A stretch of DNA of 64,000 nt from Blastococcus xanthinilyticus (GCF_008124835.1 NZ_VNHW01000001.1:186001-250000), one strand, 5' to 3'. Counted from the stretch's first letter, positions 31,432 to 40,384 are shown. The notes: generated by a model not told the origin, from the sequence alone. Translations and numbers: made by a program.

Positions 31432-32289
31432 GTGGACGAGTCGACGAATCCCCTCGGGGCGTTTCTGCGTGCCCGGCGCGAGCTGGTGACGCCCCAGCGG
31501 GCAGGCATCCCGAACGCCGGTGTGCGGCGGGTGCCGGGGCTGCGGCGCGAGGAGGTCGCGCTGCTCGCGGGCATCAGTGCCGACTACTACCTGCGACTGG
31601 AACGGGGCCGCGACCGTCACCCGTCCCTGCAGGTGCTCGAGTCCATCGCCCGCGTGCTACAGCTCGACGACGACCATTTCGCGCACCTGCTGACGCTGGT
31701 CGCCGACGTCCCCCGGCAGCGGAAGCGCCGGCCGCGCAAGGAGGCCCCACCGGCCGGAGTGCTCAAGTTCCTGGCTTCCCTCGCCCAGCCCGCCTTCATC
31801 GAGGACCGGTACTTCGACATCCTCGCCTCGAACAGCCTGGCCGTCGCGCTCTCACCCGGGCTCGCCGTCGGGGGCAACCAGCTGCGCGACATGTTCCTGG
31901 ATCCGGCCGAGCAGGCGCTCCACCCGGAGTGGGAGAACGTCACGGAATGCTTCATGGCGAATCTCCGGCAGGCCGTCGGCACCGACGTCGATGATCCCCG
32001 CTTCATCGAGCTCACCGGCGAGCTCTCGTTGGCGAGTCCGCGGTTCCGGCAGCTCTGGGCCCGGCACGAGGTTCGTGGGCAGCGCGGAACGCCGATCCGG
32101 CTCGATCACCCGCAGGTCGGCGAGCTGACCCTCAACCGGGAGCGGCTCGCCATCAACGGCACCCAGGGCCTCATGCTCGTCGTGTACCACCCGGACGCCG
32201 GTTCGGATGCCGAGGACAAGCTGTCGCTCCTGGCCGCCGCCGCCCTGCCGACCGCGCGCACACGACACGAAGTCCCGAGCCGGCCGTGA
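31432..32289 (+). CDS. XRE-family regulator with MmyB-like ligand domain
   Basis: A 285-residue regulator of the actinobacterial type: N-terminal helix-turn-helix (about residues 5-72; RRVPGLRREEVALLAGISAD then YYLRLERG) and a C-terminal PAS-like MmyB domain with FDILASNSLAVALSP and the conserved QLWARHEVR. GTG 31432 fits the family N-terminus; an in-frame ATG at 31339 would add 31 low-complexity residues and neither has a ribosome site. Its stop overlaps the next gene by 4 nt. Likely represses the divergent SDR-MFS pair. Confidence 0.85.
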   Translation: MDESTNPLGAFLRARRELVTPQRAGIPNAGVRRVPGLRREEVALLAGISADYYLRLERGRDRHPSLQVLESIARVLQLDDDHFAHLLTLVADVPRQRKRRPRKEAPPAGVLKFLASLAQPAFIEDRYFDILASNSLAVALSPGLAVGGNQLRDMFLDPAEQALHPEWENVTECFMANLRQAVGTDVDDPRFIELTGELSLASPRFRQLWARHEVRGQRGTPIRLDHPQVGELTLNRERLAINGTQGLMLVVYHPDAGSDAEDKLSLLAAAALPTARTRHEVPSRP

Positions 32290-32942
32290 CGACGATCGGG
32301 ATCATCGGCGCGGGCGAGGTCGGGAGCCAGCTGGCCCGTGCGGCGGTCGTCCACGGGTACGAGGTGGTCCTCGCCAACTCCCGGGGGCCGGAGACCCTCA
32401 GGGACCTCGTGGCCGAGCTCGGCCCGTCCGTGCGGGCCGCCCATGCAGCGGAGGCTGCCGCGGCCGGGGACTTCGCGGTGCTCGCCTTCCCCTACCGACC
32501 CGTGGACGACCTGCCCGTGCGGGAGCTCGCGGGGAAGATCGTGCTGGACACGAACAACTACATGGTCTGGCGCGACGGGCACCATCCGGTGATCGATTCG
32601 GGCGAGAAGACGGTGCACGAGCTGCGCCAGGAGCAGCTCCCGACGTCGAGGATCGCCAAGGCGTTCACCCACATCCAGGCGCCGAGCCTCTTCCGGTTCG
32701 CCCGGCCGGCCGACTCCCCCGACCGCATGGCGCTCGCCGTCTCGAGCGACCACCGCGAGGCCGTCGAGCTGGTGACGCGGCTGTACGACCAGTTCGGCTT
32801 CGACACCGTGGACAACAGCCCACTGAGCGAGTCCTGGCGCTCGGCCCCCGGCACGCCCATGTGGCACTTCCACGACACGGGGCAGAGCCGTGAGCAACTG
32901 GTCCTCAACCTGAGCCGAGCCACACGCCCCACCGCCCGCTGA
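32286..32942 (+). CDS. NAD(P)-binding F420-dependent-reductase-like protein
   Basis: A 218-residue Rossmann protein of the F420H2:NADP oxidoreductase-like group (COG2085): IGIIGAGEVGSQLARAAVVH at the start, LANSRGPETL for the cofactor 2'-phosphate side, VLDTNNYMVWRD and KAFTHIQAPSLF. Such proteins are often annotated as predicted dinucleotide-binding enzymes without a known substrate. GTG 32286 overlaps the regulator stop (GTGA), so it is in the XRE operon. Confidence 0.82.
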   Translation: MTTIGIIGAGEVGSQLARAAVVHGYEVVLANSRGPETLRDLVAELGPSVRAAHAAEAAAAGDFAVLAFPYRPVDDLPVRELAGKIVLDTNNYMVWRDGHHPVIDSGEKTVHELRQEQLPTSRIAKAFTHIQAPSLFRFARPADSPDRMALAVSSDHREAVELVTRLYDQFGFDTVDNSPLSESWRSAPGTPMWHFHDTGQSREQLVLNLSRATRPTAR

Positions 32943-33022
32943 CGGGCGCGCCGCCGAGCAGCCCGTCCGCATCAGCCTGCCATCAGCGGGTGCCCCGTCC
33001 CATCACGGCGCCGGCACAGGGC

Positions 33023-33811
33023 TCAGCCCGACCGGGGCCCGGAACGTCGGACGCCGTGCGGGTCGAGGTGGTTGAGGGTCGCGACGACGTGGTCGTAGTC
33101 GCCGCGCGCTTCGCCGTACCGGAGGAACTTCACGTTCTCCACCTGGATCTCCCGTGCGTCCGGCTGGGTGCGGATCAGCTCGGTGACCTCGTCCACGAAG
33201 TCGGCCAGGGGCATGGCGAACTCGCTCTCCTCCTGCCCGGGCAGCAGCGCGGTGCGCACCGACGGCGGCTCCAGCTCGACCACGGCCACGCTCGTTCCCG
33301 ACAGCTGGAGCCGGAGGGACTCGCTGAGCATGTGGATGGCGGCCTTCGTGGCGTTGTAGCTGGGCGTGATCCGGAGCGGAGCGAACGCCAGTCCGGAGGA
33401 GACCGTCATGATCGTCGCGTCGGGCCGGGAGCGCAGGTGCTCGATGAACGCGCCGATGAGGCGGATCGGACCGAGCAGGTTGGTCGTGACCGTCTCCTCG
33501 GCCGAGGCCAGGAACCCGCTGGGCGTCGTCCAGTCCTCGACGCGCATGATCCCGGCCATCGTGACCAGCACGTCGAGGTCCGGGTGCTCGGCCGTGACCT
33601 GGGCAGCGGCGCGCTGGATGCTCCCCGGGTCGGTGGTGTCGATCTGGACGGCGTGCAGACCGGGGTGCTCGGCCGTGATCTGCTCCAGCAGCGCGGTGCG
33701 CCGCCCGCCGACGATGACCGTGTTGCCCTCGTCGTGCAGCCGCAGCGCCAGGGCCAGGCCGATGCCGCTGGTCGCGCCAGGGATGAAGACGGTGTTGCCT
33801 GCGATGTCCAT
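33023..33811 (-). CDS. SDR-family oxidoreductase (DltE-like)
   Basis: A 262-residue short-chain dehydrogenase: GATSGIGLALALRLHDEGNT near residues 11-29, DVLVTMAGIMR replacing the usual NNAG, TVSSGLAFAP and the catalytic YNATKAAIHM (Tyr-x3-Lys). The family (COG3967) is commonly found under an adjacent XRE or TetR regulator, as here. Divergent from the second XRE gene. Confidence 0.87.
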   Translation of the reverse strand: MDIAGNTVFIPGATSGIGLALALRLHDEGNTVIVGGRRTALLEQITAEHPGLHAVQIDTTDPGSIQRAAAQVTAEHPDLDVLVTMAGIMRVEDWTTPSGFLASAEETVTTNLLGPIRLIGAFIEHLRSRPDATIMTVSSGLAFAPLRITPSYNATKAAIHMLSESLRLQLSGTSVAVVELEPPSVRTALLPGQEESEFAMPLADFVDEVTELIRTQPDAREIQVENVKFLRYGEARGDYDHVVATLNHLDPHGVRRSGPRSG

Positions 33812-33912
33812 GGCCTGAGCGTTCGCCGGGTCGGGCCGCCGTGGCAGAGCGCGGTGATCGGGGGATCGCCGGTCCCTGGCTGCCCCGGGCGCGGAGGGGC
33901 AACACTGGTCGG

Positions 33913-34761
33913 GTGAACCGGGACGACCTGGCCGACTTCCTCGTCCGGCGCCGCAGCGGCCTCCAGCCCGCGGACGTGGGGCTCAGCGCGGGCCCGCGCC
34001 GACGCACCCCGGGGTTGCGACGGGAGGAGGTCGCGCAGCTCGCCGCGATGTCCACCGACTACTACACGCGTCTGGAGCAGCGGCGCGGACCTCAGCCGAG
34101 CACCCAGATGCTCGCCTCGCTCGCCCGGGCGCTCCGGCTGACCGCGGAGGAGCGCGCCTACCTCTACCGGGTCGCCGGGCACGATGCCCCCGACCGGGTC
34201 GGCGGAAGCGACCACGTCGCTCCGGCGCTGCTGCGCGTCCTCGACCGGCTCACCGACACCCCGGCGCTCATCCTGTCCGCGCTGGGCGAAACGCTCGTGC
34301 AGAACGACCCGGCCCGCGCCCTGTTCGGCGACGTCGGCCACCTGACCGGGCTGGAGCGCAGCGGCATCTACCGGTGGTTCGTGCACCCTGACAGGGAACG
34401 GACGCTCTACCCGGAGGACGACCGCGACCGGCAGAGCCGCGCCCAGGTGGCCTCCCTGCGTGCGGCGTACGGGTCGATGGGAGCGGCCTCCCGAGCCGCT
34501 GAGCTGGTCCGGGTGCTCACCCGGACCAGCTCGGAGTTCGCGCGGCTCTGGGACGCCCACGAGGTGGGCCGTCGGTTCGAGGATCACAAGGTCCTCGTGC
34601 ACCCCGAGGTCGGCCCCATCGAGGTCGACTGCCAGGCGCTGTTCACCGAGGACGAGTCCCAGGTGCTGCTCGTGCTCACCGCTCCTCCGGGAACCGAAGC
34701 CGCGGGCAGGCTCGCGCTCCTCGCCGTCGTGGGCACCCAGGCCTTCGCGGCGGGACACTAG
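33913..34761 (+). CDS. XRE-family regulator with MmyB-like ligand domain, second copy
   Basis: A 282-residue regulator with the same layout as the one at 31432: helix-turn-helix with RRTPGLRREEVAQLAAMSTD then YYTRLEQRRG, and a MmyB domain with ILSALGETLVQNDPARALF and ARLWDAHEVGRRF. GTG 33913 is the family-consistent start; no clear ribosome site, so it may be leaderless. Divergent from the SDR at 33811, which it probably represses. Confidence 0.87.
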   Translation: MNRDDLADFLVRRRSGLQPADVGLSAGPRRRTPGLRREEVAQLAAMSTDYYTRLEQRRGPQPSTQMLASLARALRLTAEERAYLYRVAGHDAPDRVGGSDHVAPALLRVLDRLTDTPALILSALGETLVQNDPARALFGDVGHLTGLERSGIYRWFVHPDRERTLYPEDDRDRQSRAQVASLRAAYGSMGAASRAAELVRVLTRTSSEFARLWDAHEVGRRFEDHKVLVHPEVGPIEVDCQALFTEDESQVLLVLTAPPGTEAAGRLALLAVVGTQAFAAGH

Positions 34762-34835
34762 GCAGGGCCACCCCGGGGACCGGCATGGTCGGCAGCGCCG
34801 ATCCGGCCCCGGGAACGCGCCCTGCTCCCACCGGC

Positions 34836-34877
34836 ATGCGCGCCGTGCGGATCACCCGCTCCGGCGGCGCGCACCTC
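34836..34877 (+). pseudogene. short 5' remnant of a quinone oxidoreductase gene (copy 3)
   Basis: ATG 34836 begins MRAVRITRSGGAHL, matching the first ~12 residues of copies 1 and 2 (5646, 29212) at protein and DNA level, including the preceding ccgGC before ATG. After that similarity is lost. The piece lies in the 150-bp gap between convergent genes. Short, so chance resemblance cannot be excluded. Confidence 0.4.
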
Positions 34878-34911
34878 ACCCGGGGGGTGCCGGTACGGCA
34901 CGTCGCCGCGC

Positions 34912-35994
34912 TCAGCACCCGTCGGTGGCATCGGCCGCTCGTGCGCGGAACCGCGGCCGGACCTGCACCTCGGTGCCGGTGAGCAGGTCCTGGGGGGCCC
35001 GGTTGTCCCGCCGGACGGCCACGGTCCCGATGACCGTCACGACGAGGCCGATGAAGGCGACCAGCGGCGCCACGACGACGAGCCCGGGCAGCTCCGCGGC
35101 CCGAGCGCCGGTCCACCGCGAGAAGGCCGTGGTCGCGAACCACGCGCCCGAGATGAGGACCCCGCGCAGGATCAGGGCGGAGCGCGCGGCGGGACGCCCG
35201 TCGCGCCGCACCACCGCCGCTCGCACCAGGTGCTGCCCAGGGGTGGCGCCGCCCGTGAGGACCGGGACGGCGACGAAGACGAACAGCAGGACGACGCCCG
35301 CACCCACCAGCCCGCTCTCCCCGAGGAGGCCGGCGAGGAGGGCGGCGAGGAGGAAGTCGGCCGCCGCCGCCGTCGCCCGGCGCAGCGGACCGGAGCGACC
35401 CGAGCGCTCGACCACGTGGCCGGGTCGCGGGAGGAGGACGACCGCAGGCGCCAGGAGAGCTCCGACGAGTGCGCCGGAGACGTTGGTCAGCACGTCGTCG
35501 ACGTCGAGGACGCGGTAGGCGCAGTCGTACAGTCCGAAGACGCCCGTGCCCTGCACCGCTTCGATCAGCGCGGACGACGCCAGCGCGGCGAGGAGCACCC
35601 GGTGCAGCGGCCACCGGAAGGAGCGCCGGAGCAGCACGCCCCCGGGGACGAACATGGCGACGTTGTAGAGCAGCTGGAACAGCGCGGGGCTGGACAGCAC
35701 GGAGTGCCCGTCCGCCAGGTCGGCTCGCACGGCCCCGACGAAGGCGAGCGGGTCGACGTTCCTCCCGGCGCAGACCACGTCCCCCGGGGTCGGCAACGGG
35801 AGCAGGGTCAGCGCGACGACGACGACGGCGTAGACGACGAGGAGGTAGATGCCGGCGGTACGGCCACGGTCGACCGCGCCGAGACGTCGGTACTGCACGG
35901 CCAGCACCGGGACGGCCAGCACGGCCAGTGCGAGAAGCGCGAGGACAGCACCCAGGCCCAGCTGGCCCAGGAAGGCGTCGAGCACGGTCAGCAC
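34912..35994 (-). CDS. VanZ-like and RDD domain membrane protein
   Basis: A 360-residue protein with about seven membrane helices. The N-terminal half is VanZ-like: AGIYLLVVYAVVVVALTLLP, PLAFVGAVRADL, FQLLYNVAMFVPGGVLLRRS and VDDVLTNVSGALVGALL. The C-terminal half is an RDD domain with FLLAALLAGLLGESG and TPGQHLVRAAVVRRDGRPA. VanZ domains are linked to teicoplanin resistance and cell-wall biology; RDD domains are of unknown transport function. The GTG at 35994 has no good ribosome site. Probably transcribed with the YdcF gene upstream. Confidence 0.82.
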   Translation of the reverse strand: MLTVLDAFLGQLGLGAVLALLALAVLAVPVLAVQYRRLGAVDRGRTAGIYLLVVYAVVVVALTLLPLPTPGDVVCAGRNVDPLAFVGAVRADLADGHSVLSSPALFQLLYNVAMFVPGGVLLRRSFRWPLHRVLLAALASSALIEAVQGTGVFGLYDCAYRVLDVDDVLTNVSGALVGALLAPAVVLLPRPGHVVERSGRSGPLRRATAAAADFLLAALLAGLLGESGLVGAGVVLLFVFVAVPVLTGGATPGQHLVRAAVVRRDGRPAARSALILRGVLISGAWFATTAFSRWTGARAAELPGLVVVAPLVAFIGLVVTVIGTVAVRRDNRAPQDLLTGTEVQVRPRFRARAADATDGC

Positions 35995-36088
35995 GTCGCG
36001 TTCGCCCGTCGGCCGTCCCGCCCATCAGCAGGCCGGGAACCCGGCGCCGGCCCGGCCGTGGGCGGCGACGACGCGCTCACGGCGGCGG

Positions 36089-37129
36089 TCATGCAGCAGC
36101 CAGCGAGAGCCAGGCGAGCCCCGACATGCCCAGCACCACCAGGACGGAGAGCACCAGCAGGAAACGCTGCTCGATCATCACCGCGACGAACTCGCGCAGG
36201 TAGGCGCTCGGCCAGTAGTAGAGCGCGGTCGGACCGCCCACCGCCTGGGCGTCGATCCCCAGCTTGCGCGCGAGCAGCGCCGCGCGGGGAGCGTGGTAGT
36301 CGCTGGTCACGACGAGGTAGGGCTGGCGCACCCCCCGCTGCTCCAGCAGCCGTGCGCTGTAGCGGAGGTTCTCCTCCGTGGTGCGCGCCTCGTCCTCGAC
36401 GAGGATGTCCTCGGCGGCGACCCCGTGGCCGCGCAGCCACTCGGCCATGGCCACTCCTTCCGCGCGCGATTCGTCACCACCCCGGCCGCCGGTGGGGACG
36501 ATCGGTATCCGCCCGGACCGTGCGTGGACGGCGTCGATGGCGCGACGGAGCCGGCCGGCGAGCAACGGGGGGACCTGCCCGTCCACCAGACCGGCGCCGA
36601 GCACGATCACCGCATGGGCCTCGGCCCGCCGGGCGAGCCGGGCGTACAGCAGGGTCTGCGTGGCGAAGACCAGGAACAGCAGGCCGGCGCAGGCCTGCGC
36701 GGTCAGGAGCCCCACTGCCAGCGCGCCGGTCAGGGGGTTCTCGTGCCGGAGCAGGGTGACCAGGACGGCCGGGAGGCCGATCAACGCCAGTCCCGCCAGC
36801 AGCGACAGCGCATTGCCCAGCGACCGGCGCTCGCGGCGCAGCACGACGACGCCGTCCAGGAGCAGCAACAGCGGCAGCAGGGCGAGCCCGAGCACGACCC
36901 CTACCCCCACCACTCCCGAGACGACGTCCTCGATGGTCCGCAGCACCGACGAGTGCGAGGCCGCCACGGCCACGAAGCCCAGCAGGTAGTGGACCGCGAG
37001 AACCGCCAGGACGCCGTTGCGGAGAGCCCGTGCGTCCCTGTGCAGTGACCAGACCAGGGCTCCACCCACGAGGAGGGCCCCGACCAGCGCCACGAGCAGA
37101 TGCGTGGGGAACGAGGCCCCGGCGTCCAC
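36089..37129 (-). CDS. YdcF/DUF218-family membrane protein
   Basis: A 346-residue protein: about six membrane helices in residues 1-165, then a cytoplasmic or extracytoplasmic DUF218 domain (about 168-315) with AVIVLGAGLVDGQVPPLLAG, PTGGRGGDESRAEGVAMAEW, ARTTEENLRYS and VTSDYHAPRA, and a last helix at the C-terminus. Relatives include SanA/ElyC, needed for envelope integrity and lipid-carrier recycling. GTG 37129 is the likely start, since further upstream the frame overlaps the divergent gene's leader. Together with VanZ-RDD it suggests an envelope locus. Confidence 0.85.
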   Translation of the reverse strand: MDAGASFPTHLLVALVGALLVGGALVWSLHRDARALRNGVLAVLAVHYLLGFVAVAASHSSVLRTIEDVVSGVVGVGVVLGLALLPLLLLLDGVVVLRRERRSLGNALSLLAGLALIGLPAVLVTLLRHENPLTGALAVGLLTAQACAGLLFLVFATQTLLYARLARRAEAHAVIVLGAGLVDGQVPPLLAGRLRRAIDAVHARSGRIPIVPTGGRGGDESRAEGVAMAEWLRGHGVAAEDILVEDEARTTEENLRYSARLLEQRGVRQPYLVVTSDYHAPRAALLARKLGIDAQAVGGPTALYYWPSAYLREFVAVMIEQRFLLVLSVLVVLGMSGLAWLSLAAA

Positions 37130-37226
37130 GAGCCCGACCCAACCACGTGCGGCGCAACGGCAGGTGTCCGGACCGCGACGACCTCCGGCCGGGCCTGCCC
37201 GGGAAGGGCTCGATACGGTGCCGGTC

Positions 37227-39023
37227 ATGCCGGCCTCGACGCCATACCGCCGCGCGAGCCGCCGGGTGCGGGCGCTGCCCGGGATCCTGTCGCACGCGCC
37301 CCGGTGGGTGCTCCTCGCTGCCGGGGCGGCGACCACGGCGCTGGGCCTCCTCCTCGCCGTGCGGCCGCTCAGCTCGCTGACCGTCCTGGGCGTGTACATC
37401 GGCCTGAGCTGCGTCATCTCCGGCGTGGGCGACCTCGTGGCGCGCCGCGAGGATGCCGGGTGGCGGCCGCTCGTCTCCGGCATCGGCTGGGTCCTGGCCG
37501 GCCTGGCCGTCCTGGCCTGGCTCGGCCGGAGCCTCCAGCTCCTCGGACCGTCCGTAGCCGTCCTGCTGATGGCCAGCGGCGCCGTGCGGCTGCTCGGCCT
37601 GCGCCGCGGTCCGACCGCCGGCCGGATGCTCTCCGGCGCGTTCGGCCTGTCGGAGATCGCCTTCGGGCTCGTCGCGCTCGCCTGGCCCGACGCCACCCTG
37701 CTCGTCGTCGCGCTCCTGTTCGGGGTGCGCACCGCCGGCTTCGGCCTGGCCCTGCTCTGGCGGGGAGCCGGGACGCGGCGCCGGGCGCCGGCCGGGTCCC
37801 CCGGCACCACCCGCGGCGGGTCCGCCGTGCGCTGGGTGGCGGCCGGCGTCGTGCTGCTCGTGGCGAGCACCGCCCTGGTCGTGAGCCACCAGTTCCGGCA
37901 GGGCATCCCCGTGCTCGACGACTTCTACGACGCACCGGACGTCGTCCCGGACGAGCCCGGGCAGCTGCTGCGCGCCGAACCGTACGTCGGCGAGCTCCCG
38001 CCGGGGCTCACGGCGCAGCGCATCCTGTACACCACGACCGCCGACGAGGGGATTCCCGGCCTGGCGAGCGCGGTGGTCGCGGTGCCGGCGGAGGCGACGG
38101 AGCGGCCGGTCCCGCTGATCGCCTGGGCCCACGGCACCGTCGGCGTCGCCCGGGCCTGCGCGCCCAGCCTGGGTCGCTACGCCATCACTCCGGAGGGCAT
38201 GCCCGCCATGGACGCCCTGGCCCGCAACGGCTGGGGCATGGTCGCCACCGACTACATCGGGCAGGGCACGGAAGGCGACTTCCCCTACCTGATCGGGCAG
38301 GGCGAGGGGCGCTCGGTCCTGGACGCCGTCCGGGCCGCGCACCAGCTGGAGGGCCTCGACCTCGCCCCGGAGACGGTGATCTGGGGGCACTCGCAGGGCG
38401 GCCACGCCGCCCTGTGGGCCGGTCAGCTCGCGCCCACGTACGCGCCGGACGTCGACGTCGTGGGGATCGCCGCGCTCTCCGCGGCGAGCGATCCGGAGGC
38501 CCTGGCGGAGATCGTCACCGCCAACCCCGGCGTCCTGGGAGCGAGCCTCGGCATCTCGTTCGTGGTGGCCGCCTACAGCCGGTGGTACCCGGACGTCTCC
38601 CTCGACGACGTCGAGCCGGCGGCGCGCACCCTCGTGCAGGAGGCGGCCGCGCGCTGCACCAGCGAGCCCGGCACCCTCGTCACCGTCCTCACCGGGGTCG
38701 CGATCTCCCGGGACACGCCGATCCTCCGCGGAGACCCGACGACGGGGGCGATCGGCCGGCGACTGCGCGAGAACATCCCGCTCGGCCCGTGGCCCGCACC
38801 GCTGTTCCTCGCCCAGGGCACCGCCGACGAGGTCATCGTGGCCCGGTTGCAGGACGAGTACGCGGCCCGGCTGTGCGCCGCCGGGCGACCCCTGCGCTAC
38901 ACGCAGTACCCGGGCAGGACGCACATGGGCGTGCTCGAACCGGACTCCCCCCTGAACGCCGATCTGGAGGAGTGGACGCAGGACCGGCTCGCCGGCCTGC
39001 CGCAGGCCGACACCTGCGCGTGA
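37227..39023 (+). CDS. HdeD-like membrane domain fused to a lipase/alpha-beta hydrolase
   Basis: A 598-residue fusion. Residues 25-180 hold six hydrophobic helices of the HdeD/DUF308 type (ALGLLLAVRPLSSLTVLGVY), residues 202-222 another membrane helix, and residues 265-598 an alpha/beta hydrolase of the secreted LIP lipase group: PLIAWAHGTVGVARACAPS, the nucleophile Ser389 in IWGHSQGGHAALW, FLAQGTADEVI (Asp) and PGRTHMGVLE (His). After the last helix the hydrolase should face outside, so it is a membrane-anchored esterase. An in-frame GTG at 37218 is an alternative start. Confidence 0.85.
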   Translation: MPASTPYRRASRRVRALPGILSHAPRWVLLAAGAATTALGLLLAVRPLSSLTVLGVYIGLSCVISGVGDLVARREDAGWRPLVSGIGWVLAGLAVLAWLGRSLQLLGPSVAVLLMASGAVRLLGLRRGPTAGRMLSGAFGLSEIAFGLVALAWPDATLLVVALLFGVRTAGFGLALLWRGAGTRRRAPAGSPGTTRGGSAVRWVAAGVVLLVASTALVVSHQFRQGIPVLDDFYDAPDVVPDEPGQLLRAEPYVGELPPGLTAQRILYTTTADEGIPGLASAVVAVPAEATERPVPLIAWAHGTVGVARACAPSLGRYAITPEGMPAMDALARNGWGMVATDYIGQGTEGDFPYLIGQGEGRSVLDAVRAAHQLEGLDLAPETVIWGHSQGGHAALWAGQLAPTYAPDVDVVGIAALSAASDPEALAEIVTANPGVLGASLGISFVVAAYSRWYPDVSLDDVEPAARTLVQEAAARCTSEPGTLVTVLTGVAISRDTPILRGDPTTGAIGRRLRENIPLGPWPAPLFLAQGTADEVIVARLQDEYAARLCAAGRPLRYTQYPGRTHMGVLEPDSPLNADLEEWTQDRLAGLPQADTCA

Positions 39024-39180
39024 CCGACCCCCGCACCTGGTGACCGGCTGTCGGCCAACTGACGTCGTCGCGCGCCGAAGGGTGGGCCGGTCACGGGGCG
39101 CCTCCCCCGGTCGGCAGCTGATGGCGTGACCGCTGCTCAGCCGGACGCTGATCGCTCCCGCCGGCCGCGTCCGCTGTCGG

Positions 39181-39571
39181 TTACCCGCCGACCAACTGCC
39201 CCGGCGCATCGCCGCGCAGTCGGGCGATCTCGGCGCGGGAATGCTCGACCTCAGCCCTGTCGGCACCGTCGGCGCTCGCGAGGTCGTGATCGAGGTTGCG
39301 CGCTGCGCGGAGCACGTGCTCGGCCCGGCGCCGCCCCATCCCGTTCTCGTGGCTCCGGACGAAGCCACGGACCTCCTTCTTCGGCGTCCGCTCGAGGCGG
39401 TCAGCTCGGCTTCGGTCAGCACGCCGGTGGCGACCTCGGGAGCGAGCAGGTCCCGCAGCCAGCCGCGCTCCCGGCCGCCGGGCCGCCGGCCGGCCGCAGC
39501 GCGATGTACGGGGCCACCACCGCGGCCACGGTGATGCCCACGATGTACGCATAGACGAAGCCGGTACCTAG
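39181..39571 (-). pseudogene. frameshifted remnant of a membrane protein (PrsW-like protease tail?)
   Basis: Reading leftward, one frame gives a membrane helix (GFVYAYIVGITVAAVVAPYI, then ALRPAGG), a second frame gives GWLRDLLAPEVATGVLTEAE and a third gives TPKKEVRGFVRSHENG with a regular helical tail ending APGQLVGG and a stop at 39181. The three pieces make one continuous family-like C-terminus only if two frameshifts are assumed. The tail resembles cytoplasmic ends of actinobacterial PrsW-type proteases, but that naming is tentative. No start or N-terminal part remains. Confidence 0.4.
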
Positions 39572-39665
39572 GCCTGCGCTCCCCCGATCCCCACCCGCGC
39601 GACCGCCACGGCCTGCACCCACGGCGCACCGCCGGACCCTGCGACGACGACCGGGAGTCCTCGGC

Positions 39666-40277
39666 TCACATGCCGAACGACGACTGCGCGAGCCACCAGC
39701 GCGCGTGCTCCAGGAGGCGCTCGGGCGAGAAGCGGTCAGGATCGGTGAGGACCAGCCGCGCGTACTCGTCCGAGATGGCCGAGAGCAGGTGCGCGGTCAG
39801 CTCCGCGTCGCCGACCGCGCTGCCGCTCAGACCTCCCTCGACCGCCACGGCCAACTGCCGCAGGACCGTCCTGCGTCCCCGCGCGATCCGTCGGCCGAGC
39901 AGTTCTGGCGCGCCCTCGGGGGGCATCAGCACCAGTCGCCAGGTCCGCGGGTGGTCGCGCACAGCGGTGAGGAAGGCCGCAAGACCCCTCAGGAGAATGT
40001 CCGAGGCGGCGCCGGAGCCCAGGTCGGTCGGCGTCGTCGGCGTCACCTGCTCCTGCGCCTGGGACATCTCGCGGTCGACGACGGCCTCCAGCAGCGCCTG
40101 CAGGTCGTCGAAGTGCTGGTAGATCACCGCGCGGGTGACTCCTGCCCGCTGCGCGACCGCCTCGATGGACACCGCGTGGAAGCTCTGCTCGACGGCCAGC
40201 TGGGCCGTGACGAGAAGGAGTTGCTCTCGGCGCGCGGGTGCCCGCATCCGCCGGGCCGCACCGGTTGCGGTGGTCAC
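39666..40277 (-). CDS. TetR-family regulator
   Basis: A 203-residue repressor with helix-turn-helix at about residues 18-62 (EAVAQRAGVTRAVIYQHFDD) and a variable all-helical ligand domain. GTG 40277 is the upstream start; an internal ATG ten codons later (40247) is possible. A 10-5-10 inverted repeat lies between it and the divergent SnoaL-like gene, so it probably represses itself and the catabolic genes to its right. Confidence 0.87.
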   Translation of the reverse strand: MTTATGAARRMRAPARREQLLLVTAQLAVEQSFHAVSIEAVAQRAGVTRAVIYQHFDDLQALLEAVVDREMSQAQEQVTPTTPTDLGSGAASDILLRGLAAFLTAVRDHPRTWRLVLMPPEGAPELLGRRIARGRRTVLRQLAVAVEGGLSGSAVGDAELTAHLLSAISDEYARLVLTDPDRFSPERLLEHARWWLAQSSFGM

Positions 40278-40293
40278 GCCGGAAGGCTAACTT

Positions 40294-40318
40294 ACGGTTG
40301 CGTAACTAACGCAACCGT
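40294..40318. promoter_or_regulatory. TetR operator between divergent genes
   Basis: Perfect arms ACGGTTGCGT and ACGCAACCGT are separated by AACTA. The site lies 17 bp upstream of the TetR start and 67 bp upstream of the SnoaL-like ATG. The flanks TTACGG/CCGTTA are AT-richer than the surroundings, consistent with overlapping promoters. Confidence 0.65.
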
Positions 40319-40384
40319 TACTTGACGATGCTCCTCGGTCACTCACGAAGCGGTCGGGCAAGGCATTGGAACGGAGTGGTCACC

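Noticed and set aside
39036-39060. A short match to the ctgtcggcc segment of the quinone oxidoreductase remnants
   Set aside because: About 12 bases only; too short to separate from chance in this base composition.
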